A stretch of DNA of 64,000 nt from NCBI GenBank assembly GCA_036267635.1, contig DATAVR010000071.1:6704-70703 (forward strand), in the 5' to 3' direction. The notes under the pieces are model-generated. The model searched no databases. It had not been told where the DNA came from and was given only the letters and a program-made list of their open reading frames with translations. Of the stretch, positions 34,244 through 42,609 are shown in pieces (position 1 is the stretch's first letter; every line of letters starts with the position of its first letter). This DNA is from JADGRB01 sp036267635 (lineage in GTDB: Bacteria > Myxococcota_A > Polyangia > Fen-1088). Position numbers and translations under genes: made by a program.

Positions 34244-36736
34244 CTACTGGATCCCGGCGGTCGGGACGGCCGACCAGGCGGTGCCGTCCCAGTGGAGGAG
34301 CGTGCCCGTGGAACCGACGATCCAGGCGTCGCTCGGGCCGGAGCCCCAAACGCCGGCGAGGTAGTACGAAGCGGGGTTGGGTACGGTCGACCAGGTTGCG
34401 CCGTCAAAGTGCAGGATCGAATCGCCAACGACCCAGACGTCGTCAGGACCGCTCCCCCATACGCTGTTGGGGTAGCCGTCGGCCGGGGTCGAGACGGTCG
34501 ACCAGACCGCGCCGTTCCAGTGCAAGATCGTAGCTTCGCCGGTCGTGGTGTTCCCCACCGCATAGACGTCGCTCGAGCTGCTCCCCCAGACGCCCCAAAG
34601 AGCCGACTCGGTGCCGCTCGCGCTGGGCGACCAAACGGAGCCGTCGTAGTACAAGATGGTGCCGGCGTCGCCGACGGCCCAAACGTCGTTCGGCCCGCTT
34701 CCCCACAGGCGGTAAAGAGCACCACTGGAGACGCTCGTGGTGACCGACCAGGCCGAGCCGTCTCCGTGCACGATGGTGCCCTTCGCGCCGACCGCCCAGA
34801 TGTCGTTGGCGGCACTGCCCCACACGGCGCTCAGGCTGGACTGGGTGGCCACCGACATCGCGGAGGACCACCCGGTGCCGTCCCAGTGAACGATTGTTCC
34901 AAAGTCCCCCACGGCCCAGATGTCGTCGGAGCTGCTGCCCCACACGCCCCAGAGGGGGTGGGCGGTGCCACTCTCAGCAGACGACCAGACGGAGCCGTCC
35001 CAATGAAGCATCGTTGGCGACGCAGCTGCCGGCGAGCCCTGGATGACCGTTCCGACGGACCAGACATCATCTGGGTCGTTGCCCCATACCTGAGTGAGGA
35101 TAGCGTTCGTTCCGAGCAGGCTTGACAGGTTCGAGCAGTCCGTTCCGGCGGGCCAGCAGTTTGCGGAAACGGCTCCGAGCGCGGGGCAGGCGACAGCCGC
35201 CGGATCGCCGCAGGTGGGAAGGCAGGTCTCGCCGGCGCAATCGTAGAAGCTCAGATCGTCCACCCAGAGATCGAAGCTTGGGAATGGCTGATAGACGTTG
35301 AACTTGATGCCGGTGAGGTGCGTCGGATCCCACGGCGCCGAGCCCGCGATCAAATTGCCGTTGGCATCAGATTTTCCGTTGAGCTGCGAGAGCGCGCTGT
35401 GCGGCACGTGGTACTGAACCCAGTCATTGCTGGGGCTGGTGATATAGAACTCAAAATCGTTGTCGCAGTTGGCGGTAGTCGCGCCGTCCAAGCAGGTGCC
35501 CCCGCGGCTCACCGGCGTCGTCTCGGAAATAGGGAGCGCTACGACCACGTCGGGCGCGTCGGTCTTCATCCAGAATGTGATGCCGCCACTCGCGCTTTCA
35601 TCGTAAGGCCCCCCAATCCCGGCGGTGCCTTCGTTCAGAAACAGTCCCAATTGTGCCCAGGAGGTGAACCCGGAGGCGGTCATGTGGGCCGCTATTTGGC
35701 TGTCGTCGCGACCCCCGGGGATTGGCGTCATGACGAAGCTGGCTCCATGTACGGGAGAGAGCGTGCCTTCTGTGCCATCTGCGACGGTGAACCAGGTTCC
35801 GCTGCGGCCTCCCGAGTTGCAGATCGTGCCGTTACCGTCCTCCATGTCGTCGATCATCTGCGGATCCGAGCACCAATTTGCGGCCGCGGCACAGTTGGTC
35901 ACCGTCGTCCGACAAGCCGCGGGATAGTTGGCGCCCGCCGGGCAAGAGAGCGTAAAAGCCGGATCCGTGCAGGTCGGTTTGCAGCCGCCGGTCGTGCAGA
36001 GGTAGAAGCTCACGTCGTCGACCCACACGTCGAACGCCGCTCCCGGTCCTACAAAGAACTCAACGCCGAGGAGCTGTTGGGGATTCCACGTGGCGGTGCC
36101 GCCATTTATCTGGGCCAGGGCGGCGAAGGGCACGTAGTACTGCGTCCAGTCAGGGCTCGGCGCGGTAATCTCGAATGAGAAGTGGCTGTTGCAATTCGGA
36201 TTGGTTGCGCTGGCCACGCAGCTCCCTCCGTTCTTCAAGAGGACCGTCTCCGGAATGAGGAACTCGATGGACACCGAAACGTTGCTCTTCATCCAGAACG
36301 TGATCCCGCCCGTCGAGCTCGCGTCGTAGGTCTTGGTCGCGGTGCCCTGGGCGTCAAAGTCGAAGCCCATGAACGCGCCAAAATCGGTGAAGCCGGAGCC
36401 CGTGAAGCGAGCCGCGTAGTGGCTCTTCCCCCGGCCTCCCGGGATCATGGCCGGAGTGAAGGGCGTGCCCTGGGCCGGGTCGAGCATGGTACTGGTGCCG
36501 TCTCCAACGGTGAACCAGTATCCGTGCCGCCCGTCCAAGTTGCAGATGTCGCTGGTCCCGTCTTCCATGTCATCAATCAGCCATCCTGTCGGGTCGTAGC
36601 AGGGCGGGGGTGGCGTCCCGTCGTGGATGCCGAAGACGGCGTTGCAACCGCCCGCCAACGTGGCGGCGGCGACGAACGCCAGACGAAGCTCGCGGGGGTT
36701 GAATGAAAAGCGCAGCATGTCGCGGCGTGCTTGCAT
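34244..36736 (-). CDS. Propeller lipoprotein: two IDDMEDG domains plus seven-bladed beta-propeller
   Basis: An 830-residue lipoprotein (lipobox LAGGC before NAVFGIHDGTPPPPCYD). Two jelly-roll-like domains follow (LIDDMEDGTSDIC and MIDDMEDGNGTIC at their starts; GGITFWMK and WVDDVSFY/WVDDLSFY inside), each with Cys-rich connectors. The C-terminus has seven repeats of about 40 residues of the VWGS…DDVWAVG…ILHWDG type. The start may be the ATG at 36736 or at 36718; neither has a strong ribosome site. It begins 4 bp after the stop of the 39203 gene, in the same operon. A glycan-binding surface role is inferred; no catalytic motif. Confidence 0.83.
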   Translation of the reverse strand: MQARRDMLRFSFNPRELRLAFVAAATLAGGCNAVFGIHDGTPPPPCYDPTGWLIDDMEDGTSDICNLDGRHGYWFTVGDGTSTMLDPAQGTPFTPAMIPGGRGKSHYAARFTGSGFTDFGAFMGFDFDAQGTATKTYDASSTGGITFWMKSNVSVSIEFLIPETVLLKNGGSCVASATNPNCNSHFSFEITAPSPDWTQYYVPFAALAQINGGTATWNPQQLLGVEFFVGPGAAFDVWVDDVSFYLCTTGGCKPTCTDPAFTLSCPAGANYPAACRTTVTNCAAAANWCSDPQMIDDMEDGNGTICNSGGRSGTWFTVADGTEGTLSPVHGASFVMTPIPGGRDDSQIAAHMTASGFTSWAQLGLFLNEGTAGIGGPYDESASGGITFWMKTDAPDVVVALPISETTPVSRGGTCLDGATTANCDNDFEFYITSPSNDWVQYHVPHSALSQLNGKSDANGNLIAGSAPWDPTHLTGIKFNVYQPFPSFDLWVDDLSFYDCAGETCLPTCGDPAAVACPALGAVSANCWPAGTDCSNLSSLLGTNAILTQVWGNDPDDVWSVGTVIQGSPAAASPTMLHWDGSVWSSAESGTAHPLWGVWGSSSDDIWAVGDFGTIVHWDGTGWSSAMSVATQSSLSAVWGSAANDIWAVGAKGTIVHGDGSAWSVTTSVSSGALYRLWGSGPNDVWAVGDAGTILYYDGSVWSPSASGTESALWGVWGSSSSDVYAVGNTTTGEATILHWNGAVWSTVSTPADGYPNSVWGSGPDDVWVVGDSILHFDGATWSTVPNPASYYLAGVWGSGPSDAWIVGSTGTLLHWDGTAWSAVPTAGIQ
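34247..35875 (-). repeat. Tandem duplication, copy 2 (paired with 32284-33910)
   Basis: Corresponds to the second IDDMEDG domain plus propeller of the 36736 gene. The copy next to it carries its own signal peptide and promoter, so the duplication produced a separately controlled gene rather than a longer operon. Boundaries estimated by eye. Confidence 0.6.
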
Positions 36737-36740
36737 GTCG

Positions 36741-39203
36741 CTACGGCGGCGTCGGATTTGGGTTCAGCGGCGTCCACGTGGAGCCGTCCCAATGTTGGAC
36801 GCCGGTGCCGACGGCCCACACGTCGCTCGCTCCGCTCCCCCACAGCGAAAAAACGAAGTCGCCGGTGCGGGCCGCCGTCGACCAGGCGGAGCCGTCCCAG
36901 TGCAGGATATCGGCGGCATAACCGGCTGCCCAGACGTCGTTGGGTCCGGTTCCCCAGACGTTGACGATGATTTGAGTCGTGCCGCTCGGGACGGTTGACC
37001 AGGCGGAGCCGTCCCAGTGCACGATCGTGCCGCTTGACCCGACTGCCCACACGTCGTTCGGGCCGCTGCCCCAGACGGCCGAAAGGTCTGCCGCGGTACT
37101 GCTCGCAACGGGTGACCAGGACGAGCCGTCCCAGTGCAGGATGGTGCCAGCGCCACCGACCGTCCAGGCGTCGCCGGGGCCGGTGCCCCAGACCAATCCG
37201 AGGTCCTGAGTCGTGCCGCTCGCCGATGGAGCCCAGGACGCGCCGTCCCAGTGCAGGATGACGCCGTTGAGGCCCACGGCCCAGACGTCGTCGCGGCCGC
37301 TGCCCCACACGCTGTTGAGCGGATCGGCCGACGCCGCCGACGACAACGACCATGCGGACCCGTCCCAGTGGACGATCGTGCCGAAGTCGCCCACGGCCCA
37401 GACGTCATCAGGAGCGCTGCCCCAAACGCCCCACAGGGTGTGCACGCCCTCAGTCCCAAAAGAAGACCAAGCGGAGCCATTCCAGTGGAGAATCGTCGCC
37501 GGGGCGGGGGCCTGGCTTGCCATTCCGACGGCCCAGACGTCGTCTGCTCCGCTCCCCCAGACGGAATTGAGGGTGAAGTTCGGCCTGACCAGCTCGGTAA
37601 CCATCGAGCAATCCGTTCTGGCAGCCCAGCAGCCCGCGGGAACGGATCCGGTCGCCGGACAAGCAACCGGCGCGTTCGGATCCGTGCAGGTGGGAAGGCA
37701 CGCCTCACCCGAACAGTCGTCGTAGAAGCTCAAATCGTCTATCCAAAGCTCGAAGCTGGCCTCCGTGTGGACGGAAAACTGGACCTCGAACAAGCTGGTC
37801 GGATCCCAGGTCGCGGATCCCACGATCACGTTGCCGTTGGCGTCGCCCCCGTCGCCGGCCTGCCAGAGCGCGCTGAAGGGCACGTGGTACTGGATCCAGT
37901 CGTCGGTCTTTGGGGGGGTGATGAAGAACGAAAAATGATTCTCGCAGTTGAAGGTCGTCGCGCTGTCAATGCACGATCCCCCGTCGCTGGCGCTGGTCGT
38001 CGCCGAAATGGGGAGCTCGACGCCCACGTCGAGCGCATCGGTCTTCATCCAGAACGTGACGCCGCCGTGCGCGCTCGCGTCGTAAGGGCGGGTCACCCCG
38101 CCGCTGCTGTCCAAGTTCAGGCCCATCCATGCGCCAAGACTTGTGAAGCCGGAGCCGGCCATGCGCGCGGCCATTCGACTGTCGCCGCGGCCGCCAGGGA
38201 TCGGCGCCATGGTGAAGGTTGCTCCCTGCGCCGGAGAGAGCGTGCCTTCTGGGCCGTCTCCACCTGTCCACCAGGATCCTTGCCGCCCCCCGGAGTTGCA
38301 GATCACGCCGTTACCGTCCTCCATGTCGTCGATGAGGAGCGGATTCGAGCACCAACCGGCTGCCGCGGAGCAATCGGTCTCCGCGAGCCGGCAGGCCGCT
38401 GGATAGGTATTGCCGGCCGGGCAAGAAAGGGGGAATGCCGGATCGGTGCAGGTCGGAAGGCCGGTCGAGTCGTAATAGAAGCTGATGTCGTCGACCCACA
38501 CGTCGAACGCCGCCCCAGGTCCCACCGCGAACTGAATGCTGAGCAGGAGCTGCGGATTCCAGGTGGCCGTGCCGCCGTATTGTTGAGTCAAAGCCGCGAA
38601 GGGCACCTGATACTGCACCCAGTCGGCGTTCGGCGCGGTAATCTCGAACGAGAAGCTGTTGCTGCAATTCGGATTGCCTGCGTTCGGTACGCAGTCTCCT
38701 CCCTGCTTCTGGAGGACGGTGTCTGGAATGAGAAACTCGACAGACACTGGAACGTCGTTCTTCATCCAGAACGTGATGCCGCCGGTCGAGCTCGCGTTGA
38801 CCGTTTGGTTCATGAGCGCAACCTTATCCAGGTTGAAACCCATGAGCGCGCCCCAATCGGTGAAACCGGATCCTGTGAAGCGCGCCGCGTAGTGGCTGCT
38901 GCCACGGCCTCCGGGGATCAGGGTGGGGGCGAAGGTCGCGTCCTGCGCTGGGGTTAACGTGGTGCTGGTGCCGTCTCCGACCGTGTACCAGTAACCTTGC
39001 CGGTTGCCCAGGTTGCAGATATCGCCGACCCCGTCCTCCATGTCGTCGATCAGCAGCGGCGACGGCCCGGGGTCGTAGCAGGGCGGAGGCGGCGTCCCTT
39101 CGTGGATGCCGAAGACGGAGTTGCAACCGCCCACCAGCGTGGCGCCGACGATGAATGCCAGATGAAGCGCGCGGCGTCCACCGCGCGCACGTTGGCCACC
39201 CAT
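36741..39203 (-). CDS. Propeller lipoprotein: two IDDMEDG domains plus seven-bladed beta-propeller (diverged paralogue)
   Basis: An 820-residue lipoprotein with lipobox LVGGC before NSVFGIHEGTPPPPCYD. Two jelly-roll-like domains (LLIDDMEDGVGDIC; LLIDDMEDGNGVIC) each end with a DDISFY/DDLSFY motif. A Cys-rich connector (CLPTCTDPNAPVACPATG) and seven propeller repeats (VWGSGADDVWAVG to LWGSGASDVWAVG) follow. Same architecture as the 36736 gene but clearly more diverged in the propeller. The ATG at 39203 overlaps the TPR gene's stop by one base (TGATG). Surface binding role inferred. Confidence 0.83.
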   Translation of the reverse strand: MGGQRARGGRRALHLAFIVGATLVGGCNSVFGIHEGTPPPPCYDPGPSPLLIDDMEDGVGDICNLGNRQGYWYTVGDGTSTTLTPAQDATFAPTLIPGGRGSSHYAARFTGSGFTDWGALMGFNLDKVALMNQTVNASSTGGITFWMKNDVPVSVEFLIPDTVLQKQGGDCVPNAGNPNCSNSFSFEITAPNADWVQYQVPFAALTQQYGGTATWNPQLLLSIQFAVGPGAAFDVWVDDISFYYDSTGLPTCTDPAFPLSCPAGNTYPAACRLAETDCSAAAGWCSNPLLIDDMEDGNGVICNSGGRQGSWWTGGDGPEGTLSPAQGATFTMAPIPGGRGDSRMAARMAGSGFTSLGAWMGLNLDSSGGVTRPYDASAHGGVTFWMKTDALDVGVELPISATTSASDGGSCIDSATTFNCENHFSFFITPPKTDDWIQYHVPFSALWQAGDGGDANGNVIVGSATWDPTSLFEVQFSVHTEASFELWIDDLSFYDDCSGEACLPTCTDPNAPVACPATGSVPAGCWAARTDCSMVTELVRPNFTLNSVWGSGADDVWAVGMASQAPAPATILHWNGSAWSSFGTEGVHTLWGVWGSAPDDVWAVGDFGTIVHWDGSAWSLSSAASADPLNSVWGSGRDDVWAVGLNGVILHWDGASWAPSASGTTQDLGLVWGTGPGDAWTVGGAGTILHWDGSSWSPVASSTAADLSAVWGSGPNDVWAVGSSGTIVHWDGSAWSTVPSGTTQIIVNVWGTGPNDVWAAGYAADILHWDGSAWSTAARTGDFVFSLWGSGASDVWAVGTGVQHWDGSTWTPLNPNPTPP

Positions 39204-40216
39204 CAGAAGCTCCCCTGGAGCCCCGCCATGCCCCCGGTCGGAGAAGCGCCCAACACAAGTCCCACCGTGCTTCCCGATTCGTGCGCGCCGAGCCGCCGCT
39301 CGCGCTCCCAGTAGAACAGCGATACGCCGGCCGCGACCAGCGCCACGCCCGAGACGGCGAAGATCGTCGCCAGATCTCCGCGCGAGACCGCCTCGCTCCG
39401 CTTCGACAGGCCCGCGGCGTCGCAGATGTCGCCCGTGCAGTGCGAATTGGAGTCGGACTTTGCGCTGAGCGCCGCCCCGAGCACGACGCCGGCGACCCCC
39501 AGCGCCACCACGCCGGCGCCGGCCGTGACGAGGCCGATCGGTCGCAGTCGGGGCGACAGCGGCGCCGGTGTGGCGGGTCGCAACGTGACTTTTTGTTCCG
39601 ACACCACGACGACCGGGGTCGCCAGCACCGGGATCTCGACGGTCTTCGACTCCGCCTCCTTGGCGATGGTCACCTTCGTCTCGAACGGCTCGCGGCCGGG
39701 CGCGGACGCGCGGATCACGTGCTCGCCGCCGTCGACCGGGATCGCCGTCGACCAGGCCGCGCGCGCGAGCTCGTGGCCGTCGTGCTCGACGCGGAGCCCC
39801 TCCACCTGCGTGCCCGCCGGGACCACCACGGTCAGCCTCGACATGCGCGGCTCGAGCGCCCGCGCCCGCTCGCTCGCGGCCGCCTCGCGATCGTGTCGGC
39901 CGTCCTTCCGCGCGAACAGCACCGCCTCGTTGAACTCGCTCCAGGCGTGCGCCAGGCGTCCCTCCAACTCGTGGCACAGCGCCAGGTTCAGGATGGTCCC
40001 GCCGCTCGGGTCGAGGCGCTGGCTCTCCTCGAAAGCCGGACAGGCCTGCGCGACCTGCCCTTCCGACAGCAGCGCCTTCCCCTTCTGGAAGAGCACCGTG
40101 GCCAGCGCCTGATCGTCCGCGCTCGTCTGGGCCACGGCGGGGCCGCTCCCGCCCAGCAGGAGCAGGGCGCTCAACGATCCGGCCACCACCCCCCGAAACA
40201 GAGCCAAGCGGATCAT
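39203..40216 (-). CDS. TPR/PEGA-like secreted or membrane protein
   Basis: A 337-residue protein. The ATG at 40216 has an excellent ribosome site (GGAGGAG). Signal peptide ends AVAQ; residues about 32-110 contain a TPR-like helical pair (LFQKGKALLSEGQVAQACPAFEESQRLDPSGGTI is too long for one helix and spans two). A PEGA-like beta domain (about 125-205, MSRLTVVVPAGTQ, VDGGEHVIRASAPG) and two C-terminal transmembrane helices (about 228-250 and 283-305) follow. This layout is common in myxobacterial genomes and usually uncharacterised. It heads the operon of the two large propeller lipoproteins. Confidence 0.78.
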   Translation of the reverse strand: MIRLALFRGVVAGSLSALLLLGGSGPAVAQTSADDQALATVLFQKGKALLSEGQVAQACPAFEESQRLDPSGGTILNLALCHELEGRLAHAWSEFNEAVLFARKDGRHDREAAASERARALEPRMSRLTVVVPAGTQVEGLRVEHDGHELARAAWSTAIPVDGGEHVIRASAPGREPFETKVTIAKEAESKTVEIPVLATPVVVVSEQKVTLRPATPAPLSPRLRPIGLVTAGAGVVALGVAGVVLGAALSAKSDSNSHCTGDICDAAGLSKRSEAVSRGDLATIFAVSGVALVAAGVSLFYWERERRLGAHESGSTVGLVLGASPTGGMAGLQGSF

Positions 40217-40295
40217 TTCTACTCCTCCATTTTGCTCGAGGGCAAGGCCAACATGTTCCGCGTCGTCGGTCGAGGCGGCTCGTTCGTCCCGAAAC

Positions 40296-40331
40296 ACCGG
40301 CGGCGCCAGTCCCCACACTGGCGCCGCCGGT
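40296..40331 (-). terminator. Strong terminator hairpin after the GH5 mannanase
   Basis: ACCGGCGGCGCCAGT (40296-40310) and its exact complement (40317-40331) form a 15-bp stem with a 6-nt loop, followed on the minus strand by GTTTC. It lies 29 bp past the mannanase stop and separates it from the TPR-propeller operon. Confidence 0.8.
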
Positions 40332-40360
40332 CACTGCGATGAAAGCGCTCGTCGATCGAG

Positions 40361-42352
40361 TTACTGCGTGCGGACGTAGTCCATGTCGTAGACCGCGCTG
40401 CCGCTGTAGTAGACGAACATCCCCTGGAGCACGCTGGTGTCGGTCGCGCCGCACTCGGTGAACAGGGCGGCGAGATCGACGTCGACGGTGGTGGTCGTCT
40501 GGGCGTTGATCCAGCCGAAGTCGGTCTGGCACCAGGTCCAGCCGCTGCCGACCTGAACGGCGACGCTCTGGGACGTCCCGGCGGCCCCGGTCGCGATGTC
40601 GAGCTGGATGTGCTTGATGTTGGTCAGGTCGAGCGGCGCCGGGAAGGTGGGGCCGAACCAGCCGCCGTCGGCCGTGGTGATCTCCAGGCCGTGCGTGCCG
40701 TCGGTGGCGAAGGCCGTCGTCTGCGCGATCGTCCCTGCGTTGGTTTGCCAGTTGGCGGAGGCCCAGGTGTCGGTGCCGTCCTCGAACGTGTAGAGCGTGT
40801 TCGGGTTCCCCTTCACCGTGACGATCAGGTTGGCCGGCGCCGAGACCCGTCCCGCGCTGTCGGCCACGGTGTAAGGCGTCGATGCCTGCCCCGAGAATCC
40901 CGGGGCCGGCGTGAAGAGCACGGTGCTGTCGGCCTGCAGGGCGTAGCTGCCGAAGGCGGTCGTGATCCCCGCCTGCACGCCCGGCGTCGCGGGGTCGAGG
41001 TCGAGCGACGCGAGGTCGAGCGTGGTGGGACCGTAGGTGATGTCGTTCGCGGCGATCGCGAAGGCGACCGGCGTGTTGTACGCCGTGGTCGCGAGATCGT
41101 CGTCGGCGACGGGCGCCAGATCGAACGGCGGCTTGCGCTCGATGAGCTTCGCGAAGTTCGTGAAGGCGGTGCAGACGGGGCTCGGGCAGTAGACGGTGAA
41201 GCCGTCGTAGTCGGGGTAGAGCGTGCCGTTGTCCTGCTTGCCGGAGAGGATCCAGTAGAGCGCGCCGCCGCCGTCGTCGCGCAACACGGTGTCTGTCCAC
41301 TCCTTGTAGACGGGGTTGCGGGTCGCCTTGTCCAGCCAGCCGAACTCGCCCAGCAGGACGCGTTCGGCCAGCCGGTGACCGTCCTCGATGTGGCGCTGGA
41401 TCCATTGCGTCCCCCATGCCGCGTCTTTGCCCCAGCCGTCGGGGTAGAGGTGGAACGACATGGCGTCCATCGCCGGCAGGTTGGCGAGCGCGATCGTGTC
41501 GACCCCCTGGCTGCAGTTCTCCGTCCAGTCGCTCGCGTTCGGGTTGCAGTAGAACCCTTCGTCGCCCGCCGAGACCAGGTGGCGGCGGTCGATGGTCTTG
41601 ACGAACCTGCTCGCCTGGTCAGCCCAGGCAGTCAACGTCTTCGTGGTGCAGCCCGGCGACGCGGGATAGGCGCCGCTGCCGGTGCAGCGGGGCTCGTTGG
41701 CCAGCTCCCAGGCCAGGATCGTCGCGTCGTCCTTGTAGGCGACGCCCGTGTAGACGTTCACATGGTTGAGGAGGTGGGCCACCCAGGCGCGGTACCAGCC
41801 GCGGATGGTCGGATCGCTGAAGAACTGATCGTGATACTGGCCGCCGGCCCAGCGGACATACTGATCGATGCCGCCGAAGGCGCTCCAGTTGTTCACGAAC
41901 GGGATGATGACCTTGAGATCGAGCTGGCCCGCCTTGTAGATGACGTAGTCGAGGTGCTGGAGGCCGCTGTCGCTGTCGTTGAACGCGGGCGCCGTCCCGT
42001 CGAAGTAGTGGAAGTAGACGCCGTTGTGGATGCCGTCGATCGAGTTGGTGCCGTCCTGGTTCCCGATGTCGAGCGCGCCCCAGAAGCGCACGACGTTGAA
42101 GCTGCTCGCGGCGGCGGTGGTCAGCAGATCGTCGACCATCGCCTGCGAGGCGTACATCGGGTAGTAGTTGCTCGCGCCGGCGACGCGGAACTGGCTGCCG
42201 TGGTGGAACAGCTGGCGCCCCTCGCGCTGGATGAAGTGATGGCCTCTGGCGTCGATGAAGTCGGGCCCTGGCTGCGCGGTCGAGAGGCGGGGCGCGAGCG
42301 CGATCCCCAAGAGCGCGCAAGCAGAGAGCGGAGTGACGAATCGTTTGGACAT
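40361..42352 (-). CDS. Multidomain GH5 endo-beta-mannanase
   Basis: A 663-residue secreted enzyme. Signal peptide (residues 1-26, …STAQ). GH5 mannanase-type barrel to about 390: HFIQREGRQLFHHGSQFRVAGASN start, VVRFWGALD, acid/base E220 in LAWELANEPRC, SFHLYPDGW, nucleophile E336 in VLLGEFGWLDKAT. Residues about 400-515 are a CshA/Ig-like repeat (DDDLATTAYNTPVAFAIAAN, VLFTPAPGFSG, YTVADSAGRVS). Residues 520-663 are a CBM-like jelly roll (LYTFEDGTDTWASANW, IKHIQLDIA). It likely cuts mannan or glucomannan outside the cell. A sigma-54 promoter and activator sites lie upstream, next to the divergent activator gene. Confidence 0.9.
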   Translation of the reverse strand: MSKRFVTPLSACALLGIALAPRLSTAQPGPDFIDARGHHFIQREGRQLFHHGSQFRVAGASNYYPMYASQAMVDDLLTTAAASSFNVVRFWGALDIGNQDGTNSIDGIHNGVYFHYFDGTAPAFNDSDSGLQHLDYVIYKAGQLDLKVIIPFVNNWSAFGGIDQYVRWAGGQYHDQFFSDPTIRGWYRAWVAHLLNHVNVYTGVAYKDDATILAWELANEPRCTGSGAYPASPGCTTKTLTAWADQASRFVKTIDRRHLVSAGDEGFYCNPNASDWTENCSQGVDTIALANLPAMDAMSFHLYPDGWGKDAAWGTQWIQRHIEDGHRLAERVLLGEFGWLDKATRNPVYKEWTDTVLRDDGGGALYWILSGKQDNGTLYPDYDGFTVYCPSPVCTAFTNFAKLIERKPPFDLAPVADDDLATTAYNTPVAFAIAANDITYGPTTLDLASLDLDPATPGVQAGITTAFGSYALQADSTVLFTPAPGFSGQASTPYTVADSAGRVSAPANLIVTVKGNPNTLYTFEDGTDTWASANWQTNAGTIAQTTAFATDGTHGLEITTADGGWFGPTFPAPLDLTNIKHIQLDIATGAAGTSQSVAVQVGSGWTWCQTDFGWINAQTTTTVDVDLAALFTECGATDTSVLQGMFVYYSGSAVYDMDYVRTQ

Positions 42353-42441
42353 GGTCTTTGACCCTTTTCTAAAGTGAGTGGAATCGAGCGACGATCGAGG
42401 CGATCGCCGCGCACGTGCCTCGCGTTCCGTGCGTTCCTTCA

Positions 42442-42456
42442 GCAACGTTCGGGCCA
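42442..42456 (-). promoter_or_regulatory. Sigma-54 (-24/-12) promoter of the GH5 mannanase
   Basis: The minus strand reads TGGCCC-N5-TTGCT, the same -24/-12 core as at 34089-34103. Predicted start near 42430, giving a leader of about 78 nt. Confidence 0.7.
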
Positions 42457-42511
42457 GCGGCAAAGTTCCCGGGGCGGTGGGAACAGCCCCGGGAAGGGAC
42501 GCCAGCGCGGT

Positions 42512-42565
42512 CTTGCGCAAGCCCTCGCGCAAGAGGCGCGCAATGTTGGGCAAGACTTGCGCAAC
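42512..42565. promoter_or_regulatory. Cluster of TTGCGCAA palindromes in the mannanase/activator intergenic region
   Basis: CTTGCGCAAG (42512-42521, perfect palindrome), CTCGCGCAAG (42524-42533) and CTTGCGCAAC (42556-42565). The nearest edge is 55 bp upstream of the mannanase -24 element. The cluster also lies 30-80 bp upstream of the activator's own -10-like TATACT (42595-42600), which suggests autoregulation. Confidence 0.65.
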
Positions 42566-42609
42566 GGGCCTTTCCCCCGGTGTTGCCGCCGCCCTATACT
42601 CGCGGAACC

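Noticed and set aside
39204..41417. In-frame upstream extension that would make the 36741-39203 gene a 1558-residue protein
   Set aside because: The extension runs across the TPR gene and part of the mannanase gene in a wrong frame. The signal peptide and lipobox begin at 39203, with a TGATG overlap typical of this genome.
42549..42565. Possible sigma-54 promoter TTGGGCAAGACTTGC for the activator gene
   Set aside because: The GG-to-GC spacing is one base short and the sequence is better explained as part of the palindrome cluster. A TATACT box nearer the GTG is the more likely promoter element.
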